DNA of 64,000 nucleotides from Acidobacteriota bacterium (GCA_013289855.1 JABCZD010000002.1:372001-436000); one strand, 5' to 3'. Shown: positions 7,916-17,111, counted from the first letter of the stretch. The notes: a model not told the origin generated them from the sequence alone. Numbers and translations: made by a program.

Positions 7916-7960
7916 GCGGCGGTTTACCCTGACCGATTTCTGCGAAGGGCTTGACGCCGC
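7916..7960. repeat. 45-base dispersed repeat, family B copy 1
   Basis: Starts GCGGCGGTTTACCC and ends GAAGGGCTTGACGCCGC. 39 of 45 bases match 12378-12422. Its ends are inverted repeats of each other (GCGGCG / CGCCGC). Confidence 0.7.
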
Positions 7961-8012
7961 GCTCCGGTTGCCTCCGCATCGAACATCTCATTTTGTAACG
8001 GCGCAATCCTGT

Positions 8013-8137
8013 GTGTTCCGTCACCTGGGTTCCGCGCAAGACGACTCCCCGTTACCGACGATCCTCGGACAATAAAACTTCTGTGAATCCTCGGAATTCG
8101 CCACCGCACAGGTTACAGAACACAGGTCACGGAACAC
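8013..8137. repeat. Imperfect inverted repeat, 22-base arms
   Basis: The arm 8013-8034 (GTGTTCCGTCACCTGGG...) and the reverse complement of 8116-8137 (GTGTTCCGTGACCTGTG...) match at 19 of 22 positions, 81 bases apart. The right arm lies in a 14-base tandem motif (CAGGTTACAGAACA then CAGGTCACGGAACA). Intergenic and non-coding by appearance; a degenerate small mobile or REP-type element is possible. Confidence 0.55.
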
Positions 8138-8149
8138 GGCTCACGTCTC

Positions 8150-8350
8150 TCAAATCTCGGGATACATATCAAAAAACGCTTCCACCGACTGATGGAACGT
8201 CTTCTCAATCTCTTCTTTGCTCCCCTCAATCAAATGCATGGTAACGCGCGCCGTCTTCCCATTCTTCAGCGTCACCGTAGCATCCCCCACCTGCCCCAAA
8301 TCCTCTTCCGGCAACAACCGCATCCCATAAATCAGCGCTAGCTTAGCCAT
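8150..8350 (-). CDS. Conserved-looking small hypothetical protein
   Basis: 66 aa from ATG 8350, which has GGGAGG 6 bases upstream; a longer reading to 8395 has no such site. Begins MAKLALIYGMRLLPEEDLG, then a beta-rich segment (DATVTLKNGKTARVTMHLIEG) and an amphipathic C-terminal helix (SKEEIEKTFHQSVEAFFDMY). I do not recognise a family. It is divergent from the next gene, with about 125 bases between. Confidence 0.6.
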   Translation of the reverse strand: MAKLALIYGMRLLPEEDLGQVGDATVTLKNGKTARVTMHLIEGSKEEIEKTFHQSVEAFFDMYPEI

Positions 8351-8475
8351 TGAAAGCCTCCCTGTTGCTTTCCTCGCCACAGTGCTAACCTGCACCCACT
8401 CTTCACTGTGGCGCTATACTCAGACATCCGATTTTCCCCCAAGCCGCATCGCACTGGATATCGCGGAGGCCGCCG

Positions 8476-9267
8476 GTGAACCACCTCATCATTCGCAAAG
8501 CGCTAATAACCGTTTTCCTCGGTTCTACCGTCCTACTCGCAAGCCGCGCCTCCGCCCAAGAGCCAGACGGCCCGCAAACCGCCGCCCCTGCCCCCGTTCA
8601 ACCCGCCCTGAAGCCCGCGCACGCCGCCCAAGCAGCCAGCGGCAAGTTCATCACCCTGCCCTCCGGCACCCGCGTCGCTGTCGTCCTGGAAAATGGCATT
8701 TCCACGCGCAGCGCCAAGCCCGGCGATTCCGTATACCTGCGCACCTCATTCCCCATCACGCTCAACAATCAAATTGTGGTTCCCGTCGGCTCCTACTTGC
8801 GCGGCGAACTCCTCGACACCAAGCGCCCCGGACGCGTCAAAGGCCGCGGCGAATTTCGCATCAAACTGGACACTCTAATCTTTCCCAATGGTTACACCGT
8901 CAACATGAACGCGACCCCGCGCAGCGCCGATAGCGGCGGAAAAGAAACCATGGACTCCGAGGGCCAGATAAACGGCCCCAGCGGTAAAGGTAAAGATGTT
9001 GGCACCGTCGCCGCCACCACGGTAACCGGCGCGGGCATCGGCGCGATCGCCGACGGCGCCAAAGGCGCAGGCATCGGCGCAGGCATCGGCGGCGCCGCAG
9101 GACTAGCCGCAATTCTCCTCACGCGCGGTCCGGAAGCCGAACTCCCGCGCGGCTCCACGCTAGATGTCGTCCTAGAACACGATCTGCAGCTAGACGCCGG
9201 CCAAATTAACTATCACGATTTGGGCCAGGCTATGCCGGTAACCCCGCCGCCGGCCCGCGCACAGTAA
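8476..9267 (+). CDS. Secreted glycine-zipper protein with TrbI/VirB10-like beta region
   Basis: 263 aa. A signal peptide (about 1-27, cut after ASA) is followed by an Ala/Pro-rich linker and a beta-rich domain (about 58-140: LPSGTRVAVVLENGISTRSAKPGDSVYLRT...VPVGSYLRGELLDTKRPG) that resembles the C-terminal fold of VirB10/TrbI proteins. Then comes a Gly/Ala-rich zipper (about 175-215, GAGIGAIADGAKGAGIGAG) able to enter a membrane. No other secretion genes are near, so this is a stand-alone envelope protein, a kind frequent in Acidobacteriota. GTG start with GGAGG 8 bases upstream. Function unknown. Confidence 0.7.
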   Translation: MNHLIIRKALITVFLGSTVLLASRASAQEPDGPQTAAPAPVQPALKPAHAAQAASGKFITLPSGTRVAVVLENGISTRSAKPGDSVYLRTSFPITLNNQIVVPVGSYLRGELLDTKRPGRVKGRGEFRIKLDTLIFPNGYTVNMNATPRSADSGGKETMDSEGQINGPSGKGKDVGTVAATTVTGAGIGAIADGAKGAGIGAGIGGAAGLAAILLTRGPEAELPRGSTLDVVLEHDLQLDAGQINYHDLGQAMPVTPPPARAQ

Positions 9268-9298
9268 AATCTTTCGCCAAGCGCCGCGCAACCCGCCG

Positions 9299-10078
9299 CT
9301 AGTTCACCCAACTATCCGGCCGCGAAGGCGGCTCGTCTTTGTGCTTTCCCATAAACACTTCAAATTTTTTCCGGTTCCTCTGCAGCTTCCAATCAGACAC
9401 CGTGTTCCGCACGTTGTACAAAAACGATCCCCGCCGTAAATAAATCCACCCCACTAGCATCCCGCCCAGATGGCACAAATGACTCACCGCATCGCCGCCA
9501 ATGCCCAGCGTCGAAATAAACTCGATCGCCGCGATCACCGCCACGTACGGCCGCATGGGAATGGCCACCGGAAATGGGAATATCCACACCTGCCGCTCTG
9601 GAAACAACACCGCATTGGCCATCAAAATTCCAAATATCGCTCCCGACGCCCCAATCGTCGGAATGTCCGCAGGTCGATGCCCCCACAACATCGGCGTCAA
9701 CTTGACTAGAATCTCGATCAGTCCCGCGCCAATCCCGCACAGGAAAAAATAATTCAGAAACCTCCGCTTGCCCCAGGTCAGTTCCAGTTCCTTGCCAAAC
9801 ATCCAGAGAAACAGCATATTGAGTAGCAAATGCAAAAAGCTGCCATGCAGAAAAATGTACGTAACCGGCTGCCACAAGCGCATTCCGGGGATGAACCCCA
9901 GTGGCACCAATCCAAAGAAGTGATTTATCCAGGAGGACGCCGAAATATCCAGAAAACTGCCGACCAGTACTTGAACAAAATAAACGGCCGAACAGATCAG
10001 CACCAGCAGCTTCACGCCGGGCGGAATAAATCCGCGCCAGTTGAAGCGAACGCGCCGTGGACTATACATCGGGGGCAT
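9299..10078 (-). CDS. Rhomboid-family intramembrane serine protease
   Basis: 259 aa, about six membrane helices. The rhomboid dyad is visible: Ser145 in GASGAIFG and His203 in CHLGGMLVG, with the oxyanion Asn87 in HLLLNMLFLW. It cleaves membrane protein substrates within the bilayer. A cytoplasmic basic tail of about 45 residues follows the last helix. A CxxCH-free, compact bacterial GlpG-type core. Convergent with the preceding gene (31-base gap) and 56 bases from the end of the OPT transporter in the same direction, so possibly one transcript. ATG 10078 chosen; an ATG 9 bases later is possible. Confidence 0.9.
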   Translation of the reverse strand: MPPMYSPRRVRFNWRGFIPPGVKLLVLICSAVYFVQVLVGSFLDISASSWINHFFGLVPLGFIPGMRLWQPVTYIFLHGSFLHLLLNMLFLWMFGKELELTWGKRRFLNYFFLCGIGAGLIEILVKLTPMLWGHRPADIPTIGASGAIFGILMANAVLFPERQVWIFPFPVAIPMRPYVAVIAAIEFISTLGIGGDAVSHLCHLGGMLVGWIYLRRGSFLYNVRNTVSDWKLQRNRKKFEVFMGKHKDEPPSRPDSWVN

Positions 10079-10134
10079 ACTCGCAGTGTACGGCTACCCC
10101 GCCCGACCGTCAAAGCGCCCTTGCCCCCACCGTT

Positions 10135-12330
10135 CTAATCCAGCTTTTTCCGCGCAAAGTAAAACAGCGACCCCGCCAGCAGCAAAAACATGATCACGCC
10201 AAACAAATTACTCGTCGCCAGCGGCCCCAATATCTTCGGCCCCACCGCAAAAATATCCGCTCGCCACGGCAAATGCAGCACGGATGTCAGCCATCCCGGC
10301 ACGTGACTCGAGATTTCCGGGTCCTGCAGCAAATTGAGGATAATTCCCAGCAGCCCAAAGACGCCCCCCGCGGCAATCAACCCGCTCGAGTACAGCGCTC
10401 CAGGACTAGCCTCGCTCTCATCCTTCTTCTTTGTCGTCGCCTCCACCAGCCAGCGCACCAATCCCCCGGCAAACATCGCTCCCGTCGTCGCAATCGAAAG
10501 GTAAGACCCCGTCGCAAACGCTAGCGACCGCACTCCCAGAATCTCCACCGCGATCACCAGCGCCACGCCCATCAGCACCAACCGCCACGGCAATCGTTGA
10601 TTCAGTATTCCGTTGATCACCGTCGCCATCAATCGCGCTTGCGGCGCCGGCGCTTTGTCGCTGCCAATCCCTTGCGCCCATTGGTACTCGATTCTTTCCG
10701 TACTCGCATCGTACAAATATTCCCCGTCCGGAATCGTGCCCGAGCCCAGCGAATTCACCAGCACGTAGCTCTTATTCTTATAAGTGTACGAAGCTCGCTC
10801 GATCTTCACTCCCTGCGGCAACGCCTGGATGTTTACCGCAATCGGTGTGGGAATATATTTTTCCAGGCCGCTGTTCATCAGATTCAACGTCGCGCCAATC
10901 GCCACCGTGGAAACCGTTACGCCCACCAGCAGCGCCATCTGCTGCCAGAACGGCGTTGCCCCCACCAGATAGCCCGTCTTCAAATCCTGCGAGGTCGCGC
11001 CGGCAATCGCCGCCGCGATGCACACCACCCCGCCAATCATCAGCGCCAGCACCGCATAATTCGGCGACGTCCATCCCGCCAGAAAGAAAATCGCGCACGT
11101 GGCCATCAGTGTCGCGATACTCATCCCGCTGATCGGATTCGAAGAGTTCCCCAGCAACCCGCTGATCCGCCCCGCCACCGTCACAAACAAAAATCCAAAC
11201 ACCACCACGAATATGCCCGCAAAAATATTTTGATACCACGCCGTCGCTGCGCCTTGCATGGGATGAAACGTCAGCAGCACCCACATCATCACCACAATCA
11301 GAATCGACCCCACGATTACCCAGCGCATTGGCACATCGCGCTCGATGCGGCTCGCCGCTTCGGCGTCCCCGCCTTCCACGCGCGCATCCTTCAGTCCCGC
11401 CCGCAGCGCGGAAATAATCGTCGGCAGCGTTCGCAATAGCGTGATCAATCCCGCCGCCGCCACCGCGCCCGCTCCCATCGGCCGGATATAGCTGCGCCAG
11501 ATATCGTCCGGCGTCATCAACGAAATGGGAATCGTCGAAGGATAAATCGGCGTGTTCCCGCCCAGCTGCCCGTAGAACTTGATCGCCGGCATCATCACCA
11601 GCCACGAAACGATCCCGCCCGCGAACAATATCCCCGAAACGCGCGGCCCGATAATGTAGCCCACCCCCAAATACTCCGAAGTAATCGCTGCGCGAAAAGA
11701 CGCCCCCGGAAACCAGCTCGGCCGCGCTTCCGGCTGCGAAGTCCACATCTGAAACGTGTTCATCAAAAACGTATACACCCCGCCCAGCCCAAGTCCCCAG
11801 AACACTCGGCCCGCAAACGACCCGCCCCGCTCCCCGGCCACCAGCACGTCTGCGCAAGCCGTGCCCTCCGGGAAAGAAAGATTGCCGTGTTCCTTAACAA
11901 TCAGCTGCCGCCGCAAGGGCACCATGAACAACACGCCCAGCCATCCGCCCAGCAACGCCAGCGGGAACGTCCGCCAAAACGTAAACTCCGAACCAAACCC
12001 CAGAAAAATCAGCGCGGGAATCGTAAACATCACGCCCGCCGCCAGCGATTCCCCCGCCGACCCGGTAGTTTGCACAATGTTATTTTCCAGAATCGTCGAA
12101 CGCCCAAACGCCCGCAAAATACTGATCGACAGCACCGAGATCGGAATCGACGCCGACACCGTCAGCCCGGCCCGCAATCCCACATACACGGTGACCGCCC
12201 CAAACAAAAGCCCAAACAGCGCCCCCAGCACCACCGCCCGCAGCGTAAATTCCTTCAACGTCTCATGCGTCGACACATACGTACGAAACTCCGCAGGCGG
12301 TGCCGTGGAACTCCATGGCCGTTCGCTCAC
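10135..12330 (-). CDS. OPT family oligopeptide transporter
   Basis: About 731 aa inner-membrane transporter with roughly 15 hydrophobic helices. The N-terminal half has the OPT signature region (TLKEFTLRAVVLGALFGLLFGAVTVYVGLRAG), followed by SIPISVLSISILRAFG and the NNIVQTTGSAGESLAAG motif of the bacterial OPT/YSL branch. A soluble loop (about 505-560) interrupts the helices. Such proteins import oligopeptides or metal-chelate complexes by proton symport; the substrate cannot be told here. GTG 12330 chosen because GGAGGG ends 4-5 bases upstream; TTG 12333 would be too close. Confidence 0.9.
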   Translation of the reverse strand: MSERPWSSTAPPAEFRTYVSTHETLKEFTLRAVVLGALFGLLFGAVTVYVGLRAGLTVSASIPISVLSISILRAFGRSTILENNIVQTTGSAGESLAAGVMFTIPALIFLGFGSEFTFWRTFPLALLGGWLGVLFMVPLRRQLIVKEHGNLSFPEGTACADVLVAGERGGSFAGRVFWGLGLGGVYTFLMNTFQMWTSQPEARPSWFPGASFRAAITSEYLGVGYIIGPRVSGILFAGGIVSWLVMMPAIKFYGQLGGNTPIYPSTIPISLMTPDDIWRSYIRPMGAGAVAAAGLITLLRTLPTIISALRAGLKDARVEGGDAEAASRIERDVPMRWVIVGSILIVVMMWVLLTFHPMQGAATAWYQNIFAGIFVVVFGFLFVTVAGRISGLLGNSSNPISGMSIATLMATCAIFFLAGWTSPNYAVLALMIGGVVCIAAAIAGATSQDLKTGYLVGATPFWQQMALLVGVTVSTVAIGATLNLMNSGLEKYIPTPIAVNIQALPQGVKIERASYTYKNKSYVLVNSLGSGTIPDGEYLYDASTERIEYQWAQGIGSDKAPAPQARLMATVINGILNQRLPWRLVLMGVALVIAVEILGVRSLAFATGSYLSIATTGAMFAGGLVRWLVEATTKKKDESEASPGALYSSGLIAAGGVFGLLGIILNLLQDPEISSHVPGWLTSVLHLPWRADIFAVGPKILGPLATSNLFGVIMFLLLAGSLFYFARKKLD

Positions 12331-12377
12331 CAATCCCTCCCATCACGCCAAAAAATCTTCCGTCGCCCTTTTGCAGC

Positions 12378-12422
12378 GCGGCGGTTTACCCAGAGCGCTT
12401 CGCGCGAAGGGCTTGACGCCGC
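12378..12422. repeat. 45-base dispersed repeat, family B copy 2
   Basis: 39 of 45 bases identical to 7916-7960, same orientation; both end blocks (first 14 and last 19 bases) are perfectly conserved while the centre varies. Confidence 0.7.
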
Positions 12423-12451
12423 TATCGCTCCGTAAGCTAGCACGCCATGCT

Positions 12452-12489
12452 TTCTCTGCGCTCCTCTGTGACCTCTGTGTCTCTGCGTT
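12452..12489. repeat. Short CTCTGYG tandem repeat
   Basis: Four units of CTCTG(T/C)G within 38 bases, separated by 1-4 bases. Non-coding by appearance. Confidence 0.5.
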
Positions 12490-12861
12490 AATCCTCTAGC
12501 CTCGGCATTTGCGCAGCAGCTCCCGGCGCGGCTGGATTATGCCCCACCCCGCCCCGCCAAGAAAGTGTTTCCTACCTCTTCACCCGCGCCAGAGCATCGG
12601 CAACCGCCCGAACCTAGTCATCCATCCTGCCCGGTATTGCAGCCCCCATTGCCCCGAACACCGTACTGGACCGCGCGTTATCTTGACACCCAAACCCCGC
12701 TGCGGTATTGTCCCGCTGCACACGTTATACAGGTCGAACCTCACCACGCCCGAGGCCCGGTCCATGCCCAGAACTGCCGTCTCGCATCGTCTCTCCGCGC
12801 CCCGTCGCGCCAGTGCTCAAATTTCAAGCAATAGTAAATCCCTTCATCCGTGGAGTCCCTT

Positions 12862-14871
12862 GTGACCACTCTCTTCCCGCTCTGGCGAAAGCTGTCCCGT
12901 TTGCAACAGTTACGACGTTTCGCGTTTGTTGCGGCGCTCTCCTTCGCCGTAGCCCTCGCCATAACTCCCGCCCTTACCGCCGACGATTGGCTCCCCATCT
13001 CCCCCGAAGAACTAAAAATGACCAGCGAGCCGAAGGCTCCGGGAGCGCCTGCTATCTATCTCTACCGCCAGGTAGACCGCAGTGATCTTTCGCATGGAGG
13101 CCATGAACACAACTACATTCGGATAAAAATCCTCACCGAGGCTGGCCGTGACTACGCCAATATCGAGATTCCCTATCGCGACAGAATGGGTATCTCCAGC
13201 ATACGCGCGCGAACCGTGCGTCCGGATGGTTCCATCGTAAATTTCGACGGTCAGGTATTCAAAACCGCTGTGCAAAAAAATCGCGACTCGAAGTTTCTCG
13301 CGAAAACCTTCACCGTGCCGGATGTGCAGGTCGGAAGCATCGTCGAATATCGCTTTACCTATGATTTCGAGGACTACTATATATTCAATTCCGAATGGAT
13401 TGTCAGCGCACCACTGTTTACAAAAAAGGCCCTTTTTACCCTCAAACCATTCGATCGCTGGCCCATGCAATGGAATTGGCCCGCCGGGCTGCCGGAGGGT
13501 GCCACCAAGCCGGTTCAGGACGAACATAGCTCGATCGTCCGCATGACCGCGGAAAATATCCCGGCGTTTCAAGAAGAAGAATTCATGCCGCCACCCAACG
13601 AACTGAAATATCGCGTCAATTTTCTGTACAGTGAAGACGGCTTTGAGAACGACGAAAACAAGTATTGGAAAAAGTTCGGCAAGAAACAATACGATCGCGT
13701 CGAAGCCTTTGCCGACAAACGCAAAGCCATGGAAGAAGCGGTGGCCACCATCGTCTCGCCCTCCGATGCCCCTGAAGTAAAACTGGAAAAGATATATGAC
13801 CGTTGTCAGAAGATTCGCAACCTCTCTTATGAGCCGCGAATTTCCGGCGAGCAGATTAAGCACGACAAGATGAAGCTTCCCGAGAATTCCGAGGAGCTAT
13901 GGAAGCTCGGCTACGGTGCTGGAAAGGACATCACTTGGCTCTTTCTCGGCCTGGCTCGTGCCGCCGGTTTCGACGCCCGGCCCGCCTTGGTGGCCAGCCG
14001 TGCGGAACATTTCTTCAATCCTAAGCGCTTGGACAGCCGCGAACTGGACGCCAATCTTGTCGTCGTCAAGCTCAATGGCAAGGACATTTTTTGCGATCCT
14101 GGCGCCGCTTTTACCGCGTATGGAATGCTTCCTTGGGTGGAAACCGGAGCCAGAGGCCGCCTTCTCGATAAAGACGGCGGCGATTGGATCGAGACTCCTT
14201 TGCCGACTAGCAGCGCCACACGCATCGAGCGTAAGGCGGACCTGCATCTTAACGATGACGGCTCGCTCGATGGCAAGGTCACCGTCACTTATACCGGCCT
14301 CGAAGCCCAGGCTTGGCGGATCGATGAACGCGAACAGGATGATGCCGCGCGAAAACGCTCTTTGGAAGACAACTTGAAACGCAATATCCCCGCCGCCAGT
14401 GAGGTGGAACTGACGAACTCCCCCGAGTGGGCCGGCTCAAAAAACCCGCTGGTCGCCGAGTTTGACGTAAAGATCTCCAGCTGGCTCTCCACTGCCGGTA
14501 AACGTGAGCTCCTTCCGGCGGGTTTCTTTGTCAACAATGAGAAGCATATGTTCGAACATTCTACCCGTACTTTTCCCGTCTACTACCGCTTCCCGTTTCT
14601 CAAGACCGACGACATTGCCATTGCTCTTCCGCAAGGCTGGAAGGTCGACAGTGACCTAAAGCCCGTAACCCAGGACATCAAAGCTATTGCTTACTCGTTT
14701 TCCGTCGCCAGCAAACCGGGTACCGTCACCTTGCAGCGCTCCCTCCGCTGCGACATTTTCATCGTCCCAGCCGACAAATACTCCGTCCTTCGCGCATTTT
14801 ACCAGTACATTCGGACCGCGGACGACCAGCAGGTTGTACTCCTGCCCGCCGCTGCAGTGGCGGTCAACTAA
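12862..14871 (+). CDS. DUF3857/transglutaminase-fold protein, catalytic residues missing
   Basis: About 669 aa exported protein: signal peptide (hydrophobic core AFVAALSFAVALAITPALTA), DUF3857 domain (about 60-230), transglutaminase-like domain (about 310-425) and a beta-rich C-terminal DUF2569/DUF3858-like region. In the transglutaminase domain the Cys motif GDCKDK is replaced by GAGKDI (Gly354 at the Cys place) and the His by Asn398 in LDANLVVV; only Asp412 (FCDPG) remains. It is therefore predicted to be non-catalytic, perhaps glycan or peptide binding. GTG 12862 chosen with GGAG 6 bases upstream. One base separates it from its active-looking paralogue. Confidence 0.85.
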   Translation: MTTLFPLWRKLSRLQQLRRFAFVAALSFAVALAITPALTADDWLPISPEELKMTSEPKAPGAPAIYLYRQVDRSDLSHGGHEHNYIRIKILTEAGRDYANIEIPYRDRMGISSIRARTVRPDGSIVNFDGQVFKTAVQKNRDSKFLAKTFTVPDVQVGSIVEYRFTYDFEDYYIFNSEWIVSAPLFTKKALFTLKPFDRWPMQWNWPAGLPEGATKPVQDEHSSIVRMTAENIPAFQEEEFMPPPNELKYRVNFLYSEDGFENDENKYWKKFGKKQYDRVEAFADKRKAMEEAVATIVSPSDAPEVKLEKIYDRCQKIRNLSYEPRISGEQIKHDKMKLPENSEELWKLGYGAGKDITWLFLGLARAAGFDARPALVASRAEHFFNPKRLDSRELDANLVVVKLNGKDIFCDPGAAFTAYGMLPWVETGARGRLLDKDGGDWIETPLPTSSATRIERKADLHLNDDGSLDGKVTVTYTGLEAQAWRIDEREQDDAARKRSLEDNLKRNIPAASEVELTNSPEWAGSKNPLVAEFDVKISSWLSTAGKRELLPAGFFVNNEKHMFEHSTRTFPVYYRFPFLKTDDIAIALPQGWKVDSDLKPVTQDIKAIAYSFSVASKPGTVTLQRSLRCDIFIVPADKYSVLRAFYQYIRTADDQQVVLLPAAAVAVN

Positions 14872-14872
14872 C

Positions 14873-16885
14873 ATGCTCCGCCCCTTCGCATTGGCGCTTC
14901 TCGCCGCTTCGGCGTTTTTCGCCACACTCCTTGCCTTGCCCGTTCACGCTGATAACGGCGCCCCCGCGTGGATGCATTCCGCCGCCGTTGCCGCGCTTCC
15001 CCAGTACGACGACAAGACCAATGCCGTCATCCTCTACTCCGACGAATTGATCGCCGTTCAGTCTGACGGCAAGATCCGCAGGACCGTGCGCGTCGCCATT
15101 AAAATACTTCGTCCCGCTGGGCGCAGCTTGGGCAAGCATCGCTTCGCCTATGATCCCGATACCAAAATCATCAGCCTCCACGGGTGGACGATTCCCGCCC
15201 AGGGTAAAGACTATGAAGTAAAAGAAAAAGACATGCCCGACGAAGGTTACATTCCCTTCGAGTCTGGTGAACTGGTCACTGACGTTCGTACCAAAAATTT
15301 GGACTTACCCGCCGCAGATCCGGGCAATGTCGTCGGCTACGAACTCGTGCAAGACTGGCGGCCCTATATCTTTCAGGATATGTGGGGAGTCCAGCGTCAG
15401 ATTCCCGTGCGCGAAGCCCACTATGCTCTCCAACTCCCGCCCTCCTGGGAGTACAAAGCGGTATGGGCGAATCATCTGGATGTCGTTCCTTCTACCTCCA
15501 ACGGGCTGTATTCTTGGTCGCTGTCCGACGTTCCCGCAGTACGCTGGGAACCCGAAATGCCACCTTGGCACGGCGTCGCCGCCAGAATGGTTGTCACCAT
15601 ACTACCGCCCGGTTCCAGCAACAGCGGTTTTGAATCCTGGGCCAAGATGGGGAGTTGGTACTCTGAGCTCACGCGGGGCCGCCGTGACGTTACGCCGGAC
15701 ATTCACGCCAAGGTCGTCGCGCTGACCGCTTCGCTTAACTCCCCTCTGGCTAAAATGCAGGCGCTGGCCGGCTATTTGCAAAAAGACGTTCGTTATCTGG
15801 CCATGGAGCTGGGTATCGGCGGCTACCAGCCCCACCCCGCTAGCTTCGTTTATTCTCATCATTTCGGTGATTGCAAAGACAAGGCCACGCTACTGAGCGC
15901 TATGCTGGCGGACGTTGGCATTGATTCCTACTACGTAATCATCAATGCTGATCGCGGGGCCGTCGATGCCAGCACGCCGCCCGCCGTCGGGAATTTCAAC
16001 CACGCCATTCTCGCCATCAAAATACCGGAAGGAATAGCGGACGCCGCATTGCCCGCATTCACAGTTCATCCCAAATTCGGACGTCTCCTCTTCTTTGACC
16101 CCACCGACACCTTGACCCCCTTCGGATATTTGCGCGGAGATCTGCAGTCCAATTACGGCATGTTGGTTATTCCGGACGGTGGCGAGCTCGTTCATCTTCC
16201 GCAACTCCCGCCCGCCAAAGGCGGAACTCGACGTACCGCGAAGCTGGCCCTCGATCCTCAAGGCAACCTTACCGGTGACTTCGTCGAAATTCGCACCGGA
16301 GATTCTGCCACCGGCCAGCGCTACCGCCAGCACGCCGTGACCAAGAGCGAGGATCGCGTCAAGCCCCTCGAATCACTCGTCTCCGATTCGCTCGGTAGCT
16401 TCGTTTTCACCAAAGCTTCGATCTCCAATCTCGACGACACCAGCCAGCCGTTTGGCTACTCCTACTCTGTCGTCGCCCGCAATTACGCCAAAACCGCGGG
16501 CAATCTCCTGCTCGTTCGCCCCGGCGTTGTTGGCAGCTACGCCAGCGGCATCCTGGAGCGCAAGGAGCCTCGCCAATATCCCATCGAGATAGACTCTCCC
16601 GCGCAGTATTCCGATGCCTTCGATATCACTCTGCCGCCCGGCTATGAAGTTGACGATCTCCCGGCCCCCGTGGACATCGACAACAAATTCGCCAGCTATC
16701 ACAGCAAGACAGAGTTGCGCGGCAACATGTTGCATTACGACCGTGTCTACGAGGTGAAGCAACTCACCATTGCGATGGACCAGATGGAAGACTTCCGCAA
16801 GTTCAATCGTATCGTCGCCGGGGACGAACGCAGCACCGCCGTCCTGAAGCCGTCCGCTAGCGCCCAGGGTCCCACGAACCACTAG
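14873..16885 (+). CDS. DUF3857/transglutaminase-like protein, catalytic triad intact
   Basis: About 670 aa with signal peptide (LRPFALALLAASAFFATLLALPVHA). The DUF3857 domain covers about 50-210 and the transglutaminase core about 270-420 with Cys334 (HHFGDCKDKATLL), His377 (GNFNHAILAIK) and Asp409 (LLFFDPTD). Proteins of this type are periplasmic or outer-surface and may cross-link or cleave amide bonds; the true substrate is not known. ATG 14873 lies one base after the stop of the upstream paralogue, so translation is coupled. The longer in-frame reading from 14687 overlaps that gene and is not real. Confidence 0.88.
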   Translation: MLRPFALALLAASAFFATLLALPVHADNGAPAWMHSAAVAALPQYDDKTNAVILYSDELIAVQSDGKIRRTVRVAIKILRPAGRSLGKHRFAYDPDTKIISLHGWTIPAQGKDYEVKEKDMPDEGYIPFESGELVTDVRTKNLDLPAADPGNVVGYELVQDWRPYIFQDMWGVQRQIPVREAHYALQLPPSWEYKAVWANHLDVVPSTSNGLYSWSLSDVPAVRWEPEMPPWHGVAARMVVTILPPGSSNSGFESWAKMGSWYSELTRGRRDVTPDIHAKVVALTASLNSPLAKMQALAGYLQKDVRYLAMELGIGGYQPHPASFVYSHHFGDCKDKATLLSAMLADVGIDSYYVIINADRGAVDASTPPAVGNFNHAILAIKIPEGIADAALPAFTVHPKFGRLLFFDPTDTLTPFGYLRGDLQSNYGMLVIPDGGELVHLPQLPPAKGGTRRTAKLALDPQGNLTGDFVEIRTGDSATGQRYRQHAVTKSEDRVKPLESLVSDSLGSFVFTKASISNLDDTSQPFGYSYSVVARNYAKTAGNLLLVRPGVVGSYASGILERKEPRQYPIEIDSPAQYSDAFDITLPPGYEVDDLPAPVDIDNKFASYHSKTELRGNMLHYDRVYEVKQLTIAMDQMEDFRKFNRIVAGDERSTAVLKPSASAQGPTNH

Positions 16886-17001
16886 CGCCCGTAGGTTGGT
16901 TGGGCTCAGGGTCCGACCGCAGGGTCGCCCGCACCACCCACACATGAGTTACTATTTATGTAACAAAATTTCGAAGTAAATGAAATAGAATCAATATGTT
17001 C

Positions 17002-17054
17002 CATATCATACTGAGCGCAAAGGGCTTTAACTCCTTTCCGCTCAGTATGATATG
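17002..17054. terminator. Long hairpin between convergent genes
   Basis: Perfect 16-base arms, CATATCATACTGAGCG (17002-17017) and CGCTCAGTATGATATG (17039-17054), plus an inner AAAGG/CCTTT stem. It lies in the 226-base gap between two convergent genes and may end transcription from both sides, though T runs are absent. Confidence 0.5.
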
Positions 17055-17111
17055 AAATTCGCGTACTGCCGTTTGCTCCCGCCTTTACTTACTTGGCTGC
17101 GGAACGCTCCG

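Larger units (their letters stand above)
12331..12861. other. Gene-free stretch between OPT transporter and DUF3857 gene
   Basis: Divergent intergenic region of about 530 bases. It holds the start region of the OPT gene, repeat family B copy 2 (12378-12422) and a CTCTGYG tandem (12452-12489). No convincing small gene; the short ORFs on both strands are Pro/Arg-rich shadows without initiation signals. Confidence 0.5.

Noticed and set aside
8382-8933. 183-codon Pro/Arg-rich plus-strand ORF
   Set aside because: Alternative frame of the signal-peptide-bearing gene at 8476-9267.
12580-12865. Several short ORFs in the OPT/DUF3857 gap
   Set aside because: Biased composition, no ribosome sites, mutually overlapping on both strands.
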